Below the pieces are notes generated by a model. The model searched no databases, had not been told where the DNA came from, and worked only from the letters and a program-made list of their open reading frames with translations. A program made the position numbers and the translations under genes. From assembly GCF_963576545.1 (NCBI RefSeq), contig NC_083636.1, forward strand, positions 8,435,856-8,499,855: a stretch of 64,000 bases of DNA. Reading direction: 5' to 3'. The DNA comes from Limanda limanda. Taxonomy: Eukaryota > Chordata > Actinopteri > Pleuronectiformes > Pleuronectidae. This document shows positions 14,001 to 27,196 of this stretch, one piece after another (within the stretch, counting starts at the first letter, position 1; every line of letters begins with the position of its first letter).

Positions 14001-15165
14001 TAATATGTATTATTGTGGAATAAAGTTGCAATAACCCTGTGTGCTTTCTGTTTCAGGAGAAAGAGCAGCAGTGGCAGACTCATGTGGCAGAGCTGACCTC
14101 CAGCCAGGAGAAGACTCTGACCGACCGACTGGCACGACTCAGAAGATTCAGGGTGATGATGATGACAGACGGACGCATCATGATCTGAACCTTATCTCCA
14201 GAAACAAGTGTCGATGTCAAACACACAGCTGACGAATCACCCAGCTGCTGTCTGACATGTCTGACACGCTAACAATCTGAGATTCAACACCGCAGCAGAC
14301 ACAAGGCTTCTAGTGTTTCAAAGCTCCTGGAGAAGAGAAGAGGCTTTTTAAAAAGATCCGGCCCCTGCTATTTATCACACATAGAGCGTTCCGGGACGTC
14401 GTCATCGAGTTACACTGCGGCCACAGTTCAAGGTCACAGATCAGGCATCTGTTAATGAGACTTGTCAGAGGCTCTGAAATGAATGCATGCTTTGAAGTTC
14501 AGTGAGCAGCTTTGGTAGATTGAAGGGTTAGGAGCTGTCATCATGGAGTTAGCCTCTGCTGCGTGTCAGACGAGTGACAAGTAATCATTTCCTGGACTGA
14601 AAAGAGACAACCTGTTAATCAAATATTCTGGGTGAGGCTAAACTTACTTCCTTTGCTTTTATTGGCCGTTCATCAAACTTCTTGTTATTTGGCCACAGGC
14701 GAAACCGTACGTTTTACTTTCTCATTGGGAGATACCAATTCTTACCTTGGTCCCTCAGCATAGACTGTATATAGAGATGGACGACATCACAGCTTCAAAA
14801 TGTTAAGCCAAATCATCTTGATTGCCTCCTGGTGGCTGGCTGCAGTACAGGTCTTAGACCTGTGCCCATGTGTTGTTTTTTCCAGTAAGTTGAGCAGGGT
14901 CAAAAATGCAAGATGGTGGTACCCATGTCCGGTATATTTTGGCTTCATTTTTTCAACAACAAGAGGAAGTGGAGACACATCATCATATACAATAAAAATT
15001 TTAGGAGAGTTAAACAGGAAAAACTGGTCAGTTTTTAATTTTCTTTCCTCTTTCTGTCCTTACACTTCTCTCCTCCTGCAGGAGTTTCAGAGGAAGGTGC
15101 TGGAAGAGGAGTTGGGGACGGAGGTCGGGGCAACCACAGTCAACCAACTTCTCACCAGGATGTAG
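8790..15165 (+). CDS. Unidentified small charged coiled-coil protein, four 3' exons
   Basis: Four plus-strand exons (8790-8915, 9018-9086, 14057-14152, 15082-15165) all have phase 0 borders and good GT-AG sites and join to 124 residues ending in a stop. The product is very rich in Glu, Arg, Lys and Gln and has almost no hydrophobic runs, so it is probably helical or coiled coil, soluble and intracellular; function is unknown. I do not recognise the family. An internal Met in the first exon (MSQKSAEET) could start a 109-residue protein, or more exons may lie upstream. No synteny argument helps: I see no NTF3-like reading frame, which neighbours ANO2 in tetrapods. Confidence 0.62.
9018..9086 (+). 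CDS. Coiled-coil gene exon 2
   Basis: 69 bases encoding VRRRLERERQEKERLRAIEE and SKK, a continuous charged helix with 16 of 23 residues Arg, Lys or Glu. Acceptor CCCAG|GTC, donor AAG|GTGAAT. The intron before it is 102 bases. Confidence 0.62.
9087..14056 (+). other. Large intron of the coiled-coil gene
   Basis: AT-rich intron with a CA repeat at 10928-11009 and shorter CA runs near 10490-10830 and 12737-12753. No exon with matching phase was found. Confidence 0.5.
10928..11009. repeat. (CA)n microsatellite
   Basis: About 41 uninterrupted CA units; creates spurious open frames of alternating His-Thr or Val-Cys. Confidence 0.97.
14057..14152 (+). CDS. Coiled-coil gene exon 3
   Basis: 96 bases encoding 32 residues, EKEQQWQTHVAELTSSQEKT then LTDRLARLRRFR. 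Acceptor TTTCAG|GAG, donor AGG|GTGATG. It is phase compatible with its neighbours. The 4,970-base intron before it holds a long CA repeat. Confidence 0.65.
14759..14960. mobile_element. Partial copy of the CATAGACTGTA element in the last intron of the coiled-coil gene
   Basis: It begins CATAGACTGTATATAGAGATGG and contains CTCCTGGTGGCTGGCTGCAG and a stretch ending TATATTTTGGCTTCATTTTT, whose complement matches the other copy near 25.41 kb. The right terminus is missing. Confidence 0.55.
15082..15165 (+). CDS. Coiled-coil gene terminal coding exon
   Basis: 84 bases encoding EFQRKVLEEELGTEVGATTV, NQLLTRM and a TAG stop. Acceptor CCTGCAG|GAG is preceded by a strong TCTCTCCTCC tract. The short defined tail (TTVNQLLTRM) may be the best query for identifying the family. 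Confidence 0.66.
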   Translation, partial: EFQRKVLEEELGTEVGATTVNQLLTRM

Positions 15166-15223
15166 ATTCACCATAAGAGGGAGTCACTCAGGATACACGT
15201 GTCCTGTGTTGCTCTTTAACATG

Positions 15224-15229
15224 AATAAA
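15224..15229 (+). terminator. Polyadenylation signal of the coiled-coil gene
   Basis: AATAAA, 59 bases after the stop at 15165, followed by a GT-containing stretch (CGGTGTGTCG). It supports 15165 as a real gene end with a very short 3' UTR. Confidence 0.55.
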
Positions 15230-16179
15230 TCATCGGTGTGTCGAATGAGACATTAATACAGTCAGTGTGACTGAATGACATGATAATAGAAGACAGGATT
15301 TTAGAATAGATTTCAGCAAGTACTGACAGATGCTGCACTGTCTCCATACACTCGTATCCCTGCTGCCACACTTCCACTGCATCACCTTTGCTCATGACTG
15401 GGACTTCCAAAAACCTTCAAGAGCAGCAAAAACAGGTTTAATAGACACATGATTTATTTTGCATCATTACTTTTATGGTCAAATTGTGGGTTTAGGCCCA
15501 CTAATGGAGAACATGTCCTCTTTGAGCCTCAATGAATTCCTTAAAGCAACAGTGTCCTTGGAGAGTTAAATGAGATGATGAATTCCATGTTCATATTTGC
15601 GCATTAATTATGGACTAATAATGCCAGGAAGTGATACACATACAGTTTAGCAGCCAAGAAAGTCACATGTACAGTAGAAAATGGTTCCAGTGTGTAGTTC
15701 TCCATTAAAGCACAACTTTGCCGTTTTGAAAGATTGATGCAGATGACATGTAAGTGAGCTTCAGAGTGAGCACCACTTGCTTTTTCTCAGCTTCAGCCTT
15801 TCTATGCTAAGCTAACTAATTCCATCTGACTCCATGAATTAGTCCCTGAGAAAACTGTGAAACTGTTAAAGGAAAATAAAAATAAAACCCTGGATGTGCA
15901 CTAAATTGAATGGGTTATTTCCTGACCCACACCGCATCCTCCCACAAAGTTTGGTTGACATCCGTTCAGTTGTTTTTGTGTCATCTTGCTCACAATCACA
16001 CAGCCTAACCAACCAATGAACAAATTAACTGGAATGTGTAAAAAAAACTGTTTACCAAGTGATTCAGACATAAAAAAAACATTTACAAATTTCAAACGAG
16101 ACGATGGATAAAACATTAGTCCACGGTTGTGAAGCCCCTGAACCTTCCACCCTCTCTCTCTCTCTCTCCCTCTCTCTCA

Positions 16180-16500
16180 AGTCTCACCCTCGGTACTGAG
16201 AGCAACAGCTACTTTGTTAGATCTAAGAGTACGGGCCGGGGTATCAGGGATGAGGAGGATAGCTAGGTAAGGCAGTGCCAGGCGATTCAAGGATTTAAAA
16301 ACAAGAAATTCAATTTTCAAATCAATTCTATTGATGACAGATCACCGGTAGAATGAGGCGAAACTGGGTGTGATGTGCACATATTTTCGAGTTTGTGTAA
16401 GAACCCGTTCAGCTGTGTTTTAAATTGGTTTAAGGAGGTTGATCGATTTCTGGGGGAGCCCGGGGAATAAAGAGTTGCTCAATGAGTGGCATGATCATGA
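16180..16500. repeat. Possible old LINE remnant
   Basis: Phrases such as TTCAAGGATTTAAAAACAAG, GGTGTGATGTGCACATATTT and AAGAACCCGTTCAGCTGTGTTTTAAATTGG (read in pieces) resemble antisense LINE open reading frame remnants seen in fish. Strongly decayed. Confidence 0.3.
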
Positions 16501-17844
16501 CCAGGTTTCGGGGCCGAAAGTCTTCTGGTTTCCGTTTCTAGTTTGAGCAGGCATTGGTTACCCGCAGGTAAACAGTCGATGTGCAGAGCAAAAGAGGCAG
16601 AGCACACTGACCTATGACTCAGAGGCTTGTTGCATTTTGTAGCCAAATGTCATCTGGACCTCCTAAAAAAAGTATCACTGTTTATGATCAGTAGTTGTAG
16701 TTAAAGGGTGTGGAGCGAATGGAAAACAGAATCTCGACATGGAAAACCTGTCCCTAGAGGTTGATGCGTGAAAAACTCCCTGTGGCCTTCATCCCTTCCG
16801 TTTTGTCAGTAAATTTCCAAAATGAATTTGTTTAATAGGAAGAACATTGAAAACTCAACTGTTTTCTGCTAAGAATGAAATAAAAAAATCTTTGCATTCT
16901 TCAATAAGTCAACTGAAGTTGTATAACTGCAGCAAATAGAGGTTACAGCTCGGAATGGTTTAGAAATCTAAGGCATGTGTGTATTGTTGCATTTGTTGAT
17001 GCATTCCAATAAATGCAATGTTTGTCTTAATATAATGTGTGTATGTATTTTGTGGTTGTTGTGTATTTGTACTTGCATACTTGTCGCTGCATGTGTATAT
17101 TCATCTGTCTGCAGGAGAAAGATTCAGCTCACTGTGGCTGAGTCTGCAGACACCAAACAAATGGCCAGAGATGGGCCAGTAGTGTCCTGACCTGGAAACA
17201 GGTTTATACTTGTAAACAAAGGATTGCCTTTGAATGTTAATTGGTTTTTATCATATCCTATAAAACAAACACTAGCAAACACTCTACATCATTAGACAAT
17301 AACAAACAAGGATATCTATAAGATGTCATACACACACACACACAGAAATATGTAACTGATCATTTTGGTTTTATCCGAATTTATCAAAATGAGGTTCAAT
17401 CATTCAGTCAGAAGCTAGAGCTGAGACTGACTCATGGTTGGTCAGGTGTGTGTAGGTTCTGACATTATGTGTGTGTATGTATATATATATAACAGGATAG
17501 TTCCTATAATTTACAAATATCTTATAACTGTCATTTTCTGTGAAAAAGTGAAGGGGAAAATAATAAAATGGAGGATTAACTACTACTTTTCTTATTTACG
17601 CAGATAGACAGAGAATTGTGTGTGTCTTAGCTGTGTCATGTATGTATGTTTGTGTGTGTGTGTAAGTGTGTGTGTGTGCACACGCATGTAACCGTTTCAT
17701 GTCTCTGAAGGAAAAAGCATGAGTGCATATGTGCACAAGCATTTACAATATTTATTGTAAGTAGAACAAGCATCCATGCAGTGTAGTGTTTGTTAGTTCA
17801 TACAGGTTATGAGTGCATGGAGGCTGGTGGTGTGTGTGCCTGTG

Positions 17845-17846
<2 letters not shown>

Positions 17847-17892
<46 letters not shown>
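17847..17892. repeat. (GT)n microsatellite
   Basis: About 23 GT units followed by GCATGTGTGTGC. Confidence 0.95.
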
Positions 17893-17893
<1 letters not shown>

Positions 17894-18805
17894 ATGTGTG
17901 TGCAATGTGTGGCCTGGGGCATTTTCCAGAGAGACACATGAAAGCATTCAGAAAGTATTCATATCAGAGTTCCATAGAACTCTTTTATTCTCTTTTCATT
18001 AAAGGGGGGAAAAAAACTAAAGCAGTTGACAGAGATGGAGAGAAGAGGAGGGGGAGGAGGAGGAGAGGAAGGTGAGATGAGGAGGAACAGGTGTTTCCAG
18101 AGTGGCAAAGAGAAAGAACAAAAAGGAGAAAAAGGAGGAGTATATGACTTCTAATGCAAAGTGTAGCTGTGCCTGATGAAACAGACGTACCGGGGGGGGA
18201 ACTCTCCTCGCTCTTTCCCGCTGTATGTGTACCATTCTCTTCCTCTTCCCATGAGAGCCCACAGTGTTTACATCCACCAGAGACTATGGGAATGTTGAAA
18301 TGTGACAATGTGGAGAAATTGACAGTAGCGTCCTGGTCAGTAATAATGTTAATGTCATTATCTTACGTATACGTCCGACCCTCCCAGCAGCCACATGTAA
18401 CAACATCTTCAGTCTGAGGTTGGGCTCTTTTAAATAAAGTGGAACAGTTGAAGAAAAGAACTGCACCAAACAAGGCAGATGAAATGTTTTAATTAAATAA
18501 AGATAAAAAGATTAAAAGACAAAGCAGTGGAGCTTTAGGAATTACCTTCTCTGAGCCATGTGTAAGATTGCGTCAGTGAAAAACCCACTCCACGTTTTAG
18601 AAACTTAACTTTTTTCTTTATCGATTGCTTGTCAAATAATACTGAGCTTGTTATTTATGTACAGAAGTGACTGAATCAGCTGAAAGTCCGTGTTTGCGTT
18701 TTGTACTTGAATCAGTTACAGCTCGTACCACAGTTCTTTAACACGGGGGTTTCGCTTCACCCGGTCAGACTGTGGTCACGTACAAATCATGCAGACGGTT
18801 TCATT

Positions 18806-19669
18806 TACGGCTGCAACTACTAATCGATTAAATCGATTATAAACATAGTTGGCATTGGCAACTGATCTAGTTATCGATTATTTGTTGTCTCTTGAGGTGG
18901 GGGCAGTAAACCAGCCAATCCAACACTTTACATTTCAGGTTTTACCGACCTTTTGGTGCAAACTGGTCAGGATTTATTTGAGGCTTTAATGTAAAATGTT
19001 CAGACTTTTGAAGTCTGTCCCTTCCCTGACTTAACGAGGAGAGAGAGGGAGCAGCGGCGGTCGAGAGACCTATATGATGAATGGAGAGAAGAGAAAGAGC
19101 GCTGATACTGAACCCAAAGCAGTTATAAAGACACTTTAAAATAATTAATGATTGTTTTGAAGCGTTTACATTCTAAAACACAAAAACATCTTTGCTCTCT
19201 GTCTCAGGCTCGTTCAGCAGGACAAGCATTGTCAACATTAGTGTGATAAGCCAGTATTTATTTATAGAGTTCAGCGACGCCAGTTTGACTAGTCGTACTT
19301 TCACTGTTACTAGTAGACATTTTTATTATTTTGAACCTATCTTGTCAAAAAAATAAAATGAATTATGTTTGAACTACTCAAAAATCCTCGGATGTGTTTT
19401 TCTCATTATAGATATCTGCAATCCAGTTGAATAATCATATTATAATATTTAATTCCAGTTTCAGATGTCTTCAGTTTAATTCTGTCGAGGCATAGAATTC
19501 AATTTGAAATACCTGAAACTGGGACTATAGCATTTTACAAGAAGATCAAGTTGCTTTTCCAATAAACCGATGGAACGGGTTAATTGTAGCTTTTGTCTTT
19601 AATCAATGAATCGGAAAAAATGATCAATAGATTAATCGATTATCAAATTAATCGTTAGTTGCAGCCCAA
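18806..19669. mobile_element. hAT-like non-autonomous element with GGCTGCAACTA termini, 864 bp
   Basis: The left end TACGGCTGCAACTACTAATCG and the inverted right end TTGGGCTGCAACTAACGATT share most positions; both continue into AATCGATTA-type subrepeats. The flanks are GTTTCATT (18798-18805) and CTTTGATT (19670-19677), matching at 6 of 8 positions, consistent with an aged 8-bp duplication. This terminus is very common in fish genomes. No transposase is visible. Confidence 0.75.
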
Positions 19670-22600
19670 CTTTGATTGACAGCTCCCTTATGCCCCTGAT
19701 AGTGCGCTTCTCAAAGTGCTGGGCTCAAAGTGGGATTTCTGTGGTGAGCTAAGCAGAGCTTTCCAAGGTCCATGTCCGCTGAGAGTTGCACGCTTTTTAA
19801 AATAATGATAATATTCAGAATGCCGTGTGAGATTTATGTTTAATTAATTCATATTGGCAGTAGGAAAGCACTTTCAAAATCGGGTGTGATTTGATGCGTG
19901 ACAATGTGGGAGTGACAACGAGTTTTTAAAGGGTTCCAAAGAAACCTTGTGCGTAAACAAGTTCACATGTCAGCAATTATCGCTTGCCACAGCCTGTTGA
20001 ATCACCCACATCCATCAACTGTTGGGAATCAAAGGTGTCTGATGTCATGCGAGGTGAAGATAAGACGTGCTCTGAAGATATTTTCACTAGCCTTCCCCAT
20101 GACGGTAATGTTACATAACTTGCTAACCCAACTCTGAAGTTACGAATGTTTCCAGTATGTGCGAGAAGCATGATTAATCGTATGAAATTGCGGTCTATAC
20201 GCAATCTAATTTCTACCTGACAACAATTGTTCAGCAATTTAATAAGGCTGCATCAAAACTACCTTCTCCCAAAGATTCTATAACAGAACGATGGATAATC
20301 TCGGCTTTCTCCATCACTCAGTAATAAAGTGCCGTTAACCCACATCAGGCAGGGAAAGAACCCGCAGTGAAATGGAGCTTGAGAGAGAAAAATGGAGGAA
20401 AGTTTGAGTTAAGGACAAATACAAAAAAACAAAAGATATTCCACAAGAAACCCTTGATGATTATGTGCAAGAATCATGATCTTTCCTCTAAGCAAGAAAA
20501 TCTTTATTCTCGTTTTTTTCGAGACTTTGCAGCGTGAGAGAAATGAAAAACCACCATGGAAGGAAACACAACCTTTTCACAGTCCTATCTCGATGCTGCC
20601 GGTCAGTCTCTTGTGTTTATAAGTTTACAAAACCCAACACTCACAGATCACTCGTCTGTTACAGCAGAGGGTTATTTTCTTAACTTGATTTATAGGTATG
20701 AGAGAAATAAGAAAAATTAACCTCTGGAAATATCTTTTCCAGTTGCCGCTGAGGGCTAACACGTTTTAAAAGAAAACATTTTCATTACCCGTTCACCGAT
20801 GAAAAACAACTTTCCTTTCAGCTCTTCTGCACTATTCCTATCTTCTGTGATCCTGGATTGACTCACAAATCCCCCCCCCCCCCAAAAAAAAAAAAAATTA
20901 TTTCATCTCTAGTATCATTACGACAATTAGTCTATTTTCTATAAACATTTTCCAAAATCTAAAACATGATAACAGAACTTTGGGAAACTCCACTATTATT
21001 CCTGACTGTTCACAATCTAGCCACCGTTTACAGCCTGTTAACAGTGAATGGAAAATTAGACATGTTACATTATACAAATTAAATATAGCCCTCGCTCTGT
21101 CCCCCTATTGGCCTTCCCCTCTCTATAAATAAAATGTATATTGTAATTTATTTGTACAACTTTTCTTCCCCTTTCACAGCTTTGGTCAGTCTATCCAAGT
21201 TAGGTAAAAAACCTGTGGGACTGTAAAAACACTGCAGGCTTTACATCATACTCAGATGTCTGATCCTTAAAATCCAGCATCTTATCTATCGTCTCTTTAA
21301 ACCATCTGTTTCTACTTGTAGCCTCACCCTATCTATTCCCTTTTGCTACATATTGTCTTTAATGCTTGCATGAAGGCTCGTCACAGGTTTGTGTAATTCC
21401 CCTGCGATGTGGTCAGCCATCAGTTTCAAGCTGTAGCTCAGACACTAGAAACCCAAACAGTAACGGTTCCTGAGAGCAGGGCTTGTCAAATGAACCCACA
21501 GGCGTCAACATACACTGACAACAGTGAGCGATCAGCGTATGTTATTATGTCTGGAACACACCTAGTCAGCAAATCTGATAGGCAAATTTACAGTTGGCTG
21601 CAAATGTGCCCATTTCTGGAGTTTTTACCCGATCACAGCAGAGGCATTTTTTTCCTAGAGAGCTGAACTGAAAGTATCTGAACTAAAGATTTCAGTTAAC
21701 TGGGTTCATTTGTTCTTCAGAAGCATTTATTGCTCAAATGCTTCCACAAACCGGCTGTTTTGTGGTTCCACTCAGCATTGAGGCTAACACAGCTCGGCGA
21801 AAAAACAGGTCCACAACAGTTTAGTCAGTCCCAGTAAAACGTCAGGAATGTCTTTGCCATAATATTACATCCAGGATGCTGATTGCATGATTTGCAAGCC
21901 TCAACCCACAACTGAACAGCTGGTGTCGATCATCATCGTAATGTTGCCATCATGTAAGCAGTTTGGGAGAAGACACAGTCGCTGTGGCTTCCATATTTGT
22001 GTACATGACAAATAAAGCTTCTTATGTTGTGTCTTTACAGTGTTGAGTTAGTGTGGTCTTAAGAAGCCCACGTGACACTGTCATCACAACGTGGTGAAAA
22101 AAGGACGAAAGGTGGAAAGAAAAACATCTTGAAAGACTCTTCATTTTAATTATAGCCCTTAGAGGTTGGGTTGGTTATTTGTTTCCGAATCACTTGAATT
22201 AAAAGTGACAGCCCTAATAAATAAGGTCATCTGAAAAAATATAGAAAAAAGGCAGTGTCTGAGGCCCTCGCACGACACGAAACAACCAATCATTCCATTT
22301 GGACCGAATGAAAGGATTGGCTTGCGTACCTGTCAGTCGCTAACCGACCTCCCTGCCCATGCTTTCACTGCAGATGACCAGAGTCGTCGGCTGGAGACAC
22401 ACAACACCGAAACAACAGTCTAAAGTTAGTGAGCGAGTCACGGAAAAGTCGGCTTCTACCAGCTGTCAGTCAGTTCATGTGTTTTGGGAGCTTTGACCTC
22501 ATGCATTAGTTGCATTTTTGTGCGTGTGGCCTGCTCTTGCGAGCTTTTCCACGATGATCGACCCTTAAGCTTTAATCCAGTTCTATTACCTGGTTCAGCA

Positions 22601-25353
22601 AAGTAACCAAAAACGTTTTCTGGTAGCATTGGCACGTATCAGAAAACGGTTTACCAGAAGAAGAAGTTTGCGAAAAGAGGTTTTCAGATTCTCTCTCATA
22701 CTCTCTCTCACACACACACACACACACAGCACTATCTACCCTCACTGTGTGTGGTAACTGCAGCTCATTCTTCTGCAGTGAGTTTTTTAGTTCAGTTGTG
22801 GTTTAATGCCAATTTGGCTCCAAAACTACAAAAAGGAAAAGTACCTGATTTTCTGTTACAACATGCAAATTAACACCCTCACAACCCATACTATGAAAAG
22901 ACATCACTCCAATTGTGGGCAACACAGATCACAACTATTTTCTCGTTAATTTCCTGCTTTGGTTTTAAAAACTGTTGGGATTCTTCTGTTTTTTTACTTA
23001 TAGTTAAACAAGAAAAAATGTTTAGGTGCATTATCATTAATTACTGTTTCTTATATGAATGAAGATGACTCAAAATGATTAAAACATTTACAGATTTACA
23101 AACTTTGCTGTGATCCAGTGTTGTGGATCAGCAGACACTCCCACATACCTGAACATGGTGCTGCACATCCTTCTCAGAATGAAGGGCCTGGGCTGTAAAT
23201 CCATGGAAAAACCAAAACTTTTGATGAATTTACTACAAATGTTTTCACCTGCAAAAGACCAAGGGACAAGCTCCTCCATTTAAATCCACTGACAGGAAAT
23301 TATGTCAGTGTTGCCTTCCGGGAAACTCAGAAAAACAGAACGGCTGAGATGGTCATTTTTCACATTACATTACATACATTAATTTACTTAAAGAGATGGA
23401 TCTTCACAGTAATACAGGTGACACAAACAAATGTCCAATGTTTATTGCTTTTGTCGACATTATATGTACCTGCTGCTATTTTATCTAAAACTATATAAAG
23501 GGCTTTCAGTCCCTTCTTCTTTAGTTGACAGGTTTCTTTCCAGAGCACTAAAAATAAATATTGTTTTCATTCATACCCATATACTCAGTCAGGATAAAAC
23601 CACCAGATAAAACTAGAGAAACAACAGAACACTCTACCAAGCATTGCTGCTGCCCCACTACTGTTTATAACAACTGAAAATGAAAATGCAATTCTACAAT
23701 TTTGTTTAGGTATAAATATTAATATTAATGTGCAATAATGCTGACTACCTGTTTTAAGAGACAAATGCCATAGAGAAGACAAATGAATTAATTATGTCTT
23801 AATTTAAAACTTAAGCGAAGAGTTACCTCAACCCCCCTGTGGTCTTATTCTAAGCAACAGTGTCACATATGTAGCAAAAACTATACAACATCCACCAAGT
23901 GACAGCAATATCTTCAGGAATGTTCAGAAACCATTATCATCATCCCAGTACAGTTTGGTCCTGATATCTTTACAAATGCAAGTTAGGTATTCACTCAGTT
24001 TTTTCTCGTTTTATTTCTGTTTTGGTCTTGCCAATTCATGAGAACAATATATGGGTCTTCATATGTTACAAAAAACTTGTTCAATAGTGTTTCTTGGCTT
24101 GATTGGAAATCATTTTACTAAAATGCATTTTATTGATTTTGTATTTGAAAATAAAGTGAGCAGAGCCCTTTCTTTTGTATTACTTTCTGTGGAGGGACAA
24201 CCCGTAGCAAAGCTAAGATGGAAGAAGGCAGGGGGAAACAAGGGAACATTTGATCAGGAGTAATTTCTTGACCTGCTGCCATTTTCAGCCACCTGATCAA
24301 CTGGGTGCCAAATAAACTTCCCACAAGACCAATTAACCCCAGACCCTCTCCACATCTCCACAGTGGAAAAGTCTACAAGAGTAAATGGGTACCTGAGATA
24401 ATTATCAGTATTATGTCATTTTAAATGCATTTCCTTGTGGGGTTATCTAAATAAAATGTACTGTGTGGTTGCATTGCCACATTCTAGCAATCAGAGAAAC
24501 TTCAGCCTTGTAGCTTTCATATTTTCTTCTGGCCAGGAAATCTCACTAGGACTATACGGCTTCGTTAAAAGGCCAAACAATAAAATAGAAAAAGAAAAGA
24601 AAAGGCCAATGAGAAAAAAGCAAACAGATCACACAACATATAAAAATCATTTCATAATCCATCAACAAATCACGTATTAAGGAACTTCTACACCAGCTTA
24701 AGGTAAGGATCACATTTTCTTGAATGACAAAATCCAGTACAACACTCCTAATTATGTACTTGTCCTAAAATCCATGTGAACACATTTAAAGTGAACAGTC
24801 TGTCACTGAGACCTAACTGCGACAGAAATACACATAAGGCCTCTTAAACAGCACTGAGGGCCACATGTCGGCATGGTGATGTCACAAGAGCTGGATATGG
24901 TGTTCCAAGATGGCGCCCAGTCATTCCAATTAGAGCACTCTTAATTTGCATCATCAAAGGGAAATACATTTTTGTTTGGGAGTCGTAAAATCTGGCCATT
25001 TGTTCTCAACATGATTGGATCTACAGCTACATTTTGAATAATAGGGAACAAACAGCACTGAGTCTGCAGAGGGGATCAAAGGCTCAGCCGGTGTTGAAAT
25101 AACACAAACAAAAATTAACATGGAGAAGGTTTTTGCGCTAACATAAGCGGGGTTGATTAGCTTTCACTGTCTAAGTAAAATGCTCGCCAGTTTAGCTCAC
25201 TGATTTCCATAAACAAACATATTGAATGTATCCTCACAAATATTGAATGTTGTTAAGTGACATAAAAATTATTTCACCAGCGCTATCTTGTTAAGAAAGT
25301 GGCAAACTTCTTATTGTTCTCTCTAGTGAACTCTTGGTAGTTTGAGTAGTGAG

Positions 25354-25742
25354 CATAGACTGTATATAAAGATGGATGTCGCTTTACCACTTATTCCTGT
25401 TGTACAAAAACAGAAGCCAAAATATCCTGGATATGGACACTTCAGTATCAGGCTCACTGCCAATGCATGCACTCGACCAATCAGGAGTCGATCTCAGCTG
25501 TCAATCAAAACATTTCACCATGTTTTTAGCAGTCAAATTACCAATTGAAACAAAACATATCTGATGAATGAACCATTGACGAACCGAACAACATAAAATA
25601 AATAACATGTACATTTACTTTTTAGTTTAATCCATGTCATGCACTAACATGGAGGAGGCAGGGTTTACAACCTATACTGCAGCCAGCCACCAGGTGGCGA
25701 TCAAGATGATTCAAGATGTCCAATCTTTAGCTACAGTCTATG
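25354..25742. mobile_element. Short inverted-repeat element (CATAGACTGTA family), 389 bp
   Basis: The left end is CATAGACTGTATATAAAG and the inverted right end is CATAGACTGTAGCTAAAG (16 of 18 identical). The interior includes a stretch reading, inverted, CCACCTGGTGGCTGGCTGCAGT, shared with another copy near 14.8 kb. There is no coding capacity and no clear target duplication. Confidence 0.65.
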
Positions 25743-26926
25743 GTATTGAATCGTAGAGATTTTATACACTTACTTATCTTTATTATTGTACATCATTACT
25801 GTCAGTTATTGAGTTACACAATCTATCAAATGTGCAGCGTTGTTTTGTGGGATTGGCGGCAGAGAGCAGCTTACATGCCATGGACTCCATTTCTTTCACT
25901 CCATTGTGTTTTTGCCCTTAGAAAATGAGGGCACAAGTGTTAGCCAACAAGCTGAAGTTGTCTAAACATATAATCTATCAGATGTATCTGAGTACTGGAA
26001 AGACTGATTCAGTCAGAAACAGATGGTCCTGTTCGAATCTGTGTACCGTCTGTGTTTCTCAACAAACCTCCAACACGGCTGCCAATCAGAACTTGCATGA
26101 CACCATTAACTTCTCCGATGAGAGCTCTTCTGTTTGAGTAGTAGATATCCAGATGTATTACTTACCTGCATGAAAGTCTGTGTATAGTCTGGTATTTTAT
26201 AATGAAGGAATGCTTATGAAGTATTGGTTTCCATGACAATAAACACATAGACCATTTCTAGCTATTCACAGTTTGCAAAGTTTTAACAAAGTGTAGTCAT
26301 CAGGTAATTCTACCGACAGCTGTAAACGTCTATATGGCTAACAGGAAAAATGCTTCACAATTCATCTAATTCTAAAACTGTAGCTTGGACTGGAATCTAA
26401 TAGTGGCATACAATAATATGCCACAATGGCATATGCATCCATCCATCAGTACGTACAGGGAAGTGAGAGACAATGAGCAGCAGATGTAACGTGCTAACAA
26501 TCTTAGTAAAGTCTGAAAATGATTCAAAAGAGATTCCTGAATTCTATGAAGAAAGATGAACTTGAACACAATGACTGGTGTAGAAAAAAGAGAAAATTAT
26601 TAGCTCTTCTAGGAGGCGTGTGTGCTCTCGGTGCCATGCAGCGGAAAGTATGGAAAAATGCGGAATGTCGGAGCTGCTACAGATTCAGTTAAAAACAAAA
26701 AAATTACGTAAAGAGCGTAAGCACAAAAAGCAGGCAACTTCTGTCAGTCCCCAGCTCTAGTAGTAAGCCACAATGTCCATCAATAGTTTATGTTGAAGCA
26801 GTGAATCTGTCCATTAGTTCATAGATCTGTCTTTATCTCCAGTCTCTTCGTCCCTGTAATATTACATTGTTAACACAGTAATTATTGCTTGTCTACGCTA
26901 TGAAGCTAGTGTTGCTCACTAAGTCA

Positions 26927-26932
26927 TTTATT
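26927..26932 (-). terminator. Candidate ano2 polyadenylation signal
   Basis: AATAAA on the minus strand about 265 bases after the ano2 stop codon. It is the first canonical hexamer I see downstream. It would give a 3' UTR of roughly 280-290 bases; longer UTRs using later sites are possible. Confidence 0.45.
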
Positions 26933-27196
26933 TTTACCAAAAAGTAAAAATGATAACACTATCAGGTGAACAGTCGCTGCGAATAGGAACAACATACACA
27001 CCCACTCAACCGGTGTGCACATCCAACCCAACTTGAGACCAATTCATCAAATGTCATGTTCAGAATTAGGCTGTGACGTCTTCAATCACAGCGCTACTGT
27101 GCCGAACGCACCCGGACACAAGAGACACAGTCAGAGACGTGTGCAGACCGAATCACCCTAGCAACGCAGTCCCGAGCTACACCCCGCAGATGTGGG

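Larger units (their letters stand above)
15250..26900. other. Intergenic region between the two convergent genes
   Basis: About 11.7 kb without a gene I can support. It contains a LINE-like remnant near 16.2-16.5 kb, GT runs at 17.6-17.9 kb, an hAT-like element at 18806-19669, a homopolymer junction at 20871-20897 and a short inverted-repeat element at 25354-25742. Open frames here are short and lack matching splice sites, except a weak candidate at 17115-17190. Confidence 0.6.

Noticed and set aside
17115..17190. Possible terminal exon after TCTGTCTGCAG reading RKIQLTVAESADTKQMARDG and stop
   Set aside because: Only a short open stretch with one acceptor. No partner exon of matching phase was found, and the coiled-coil gene already ends at 15165 with a polyadenylation signal.
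22140..22230. Possible hAT end (GTGACAGCCCTAATAAA)
   Set aside because: Only one terminus-like stretch; no partner inverted end or 8-bp duplication was found.
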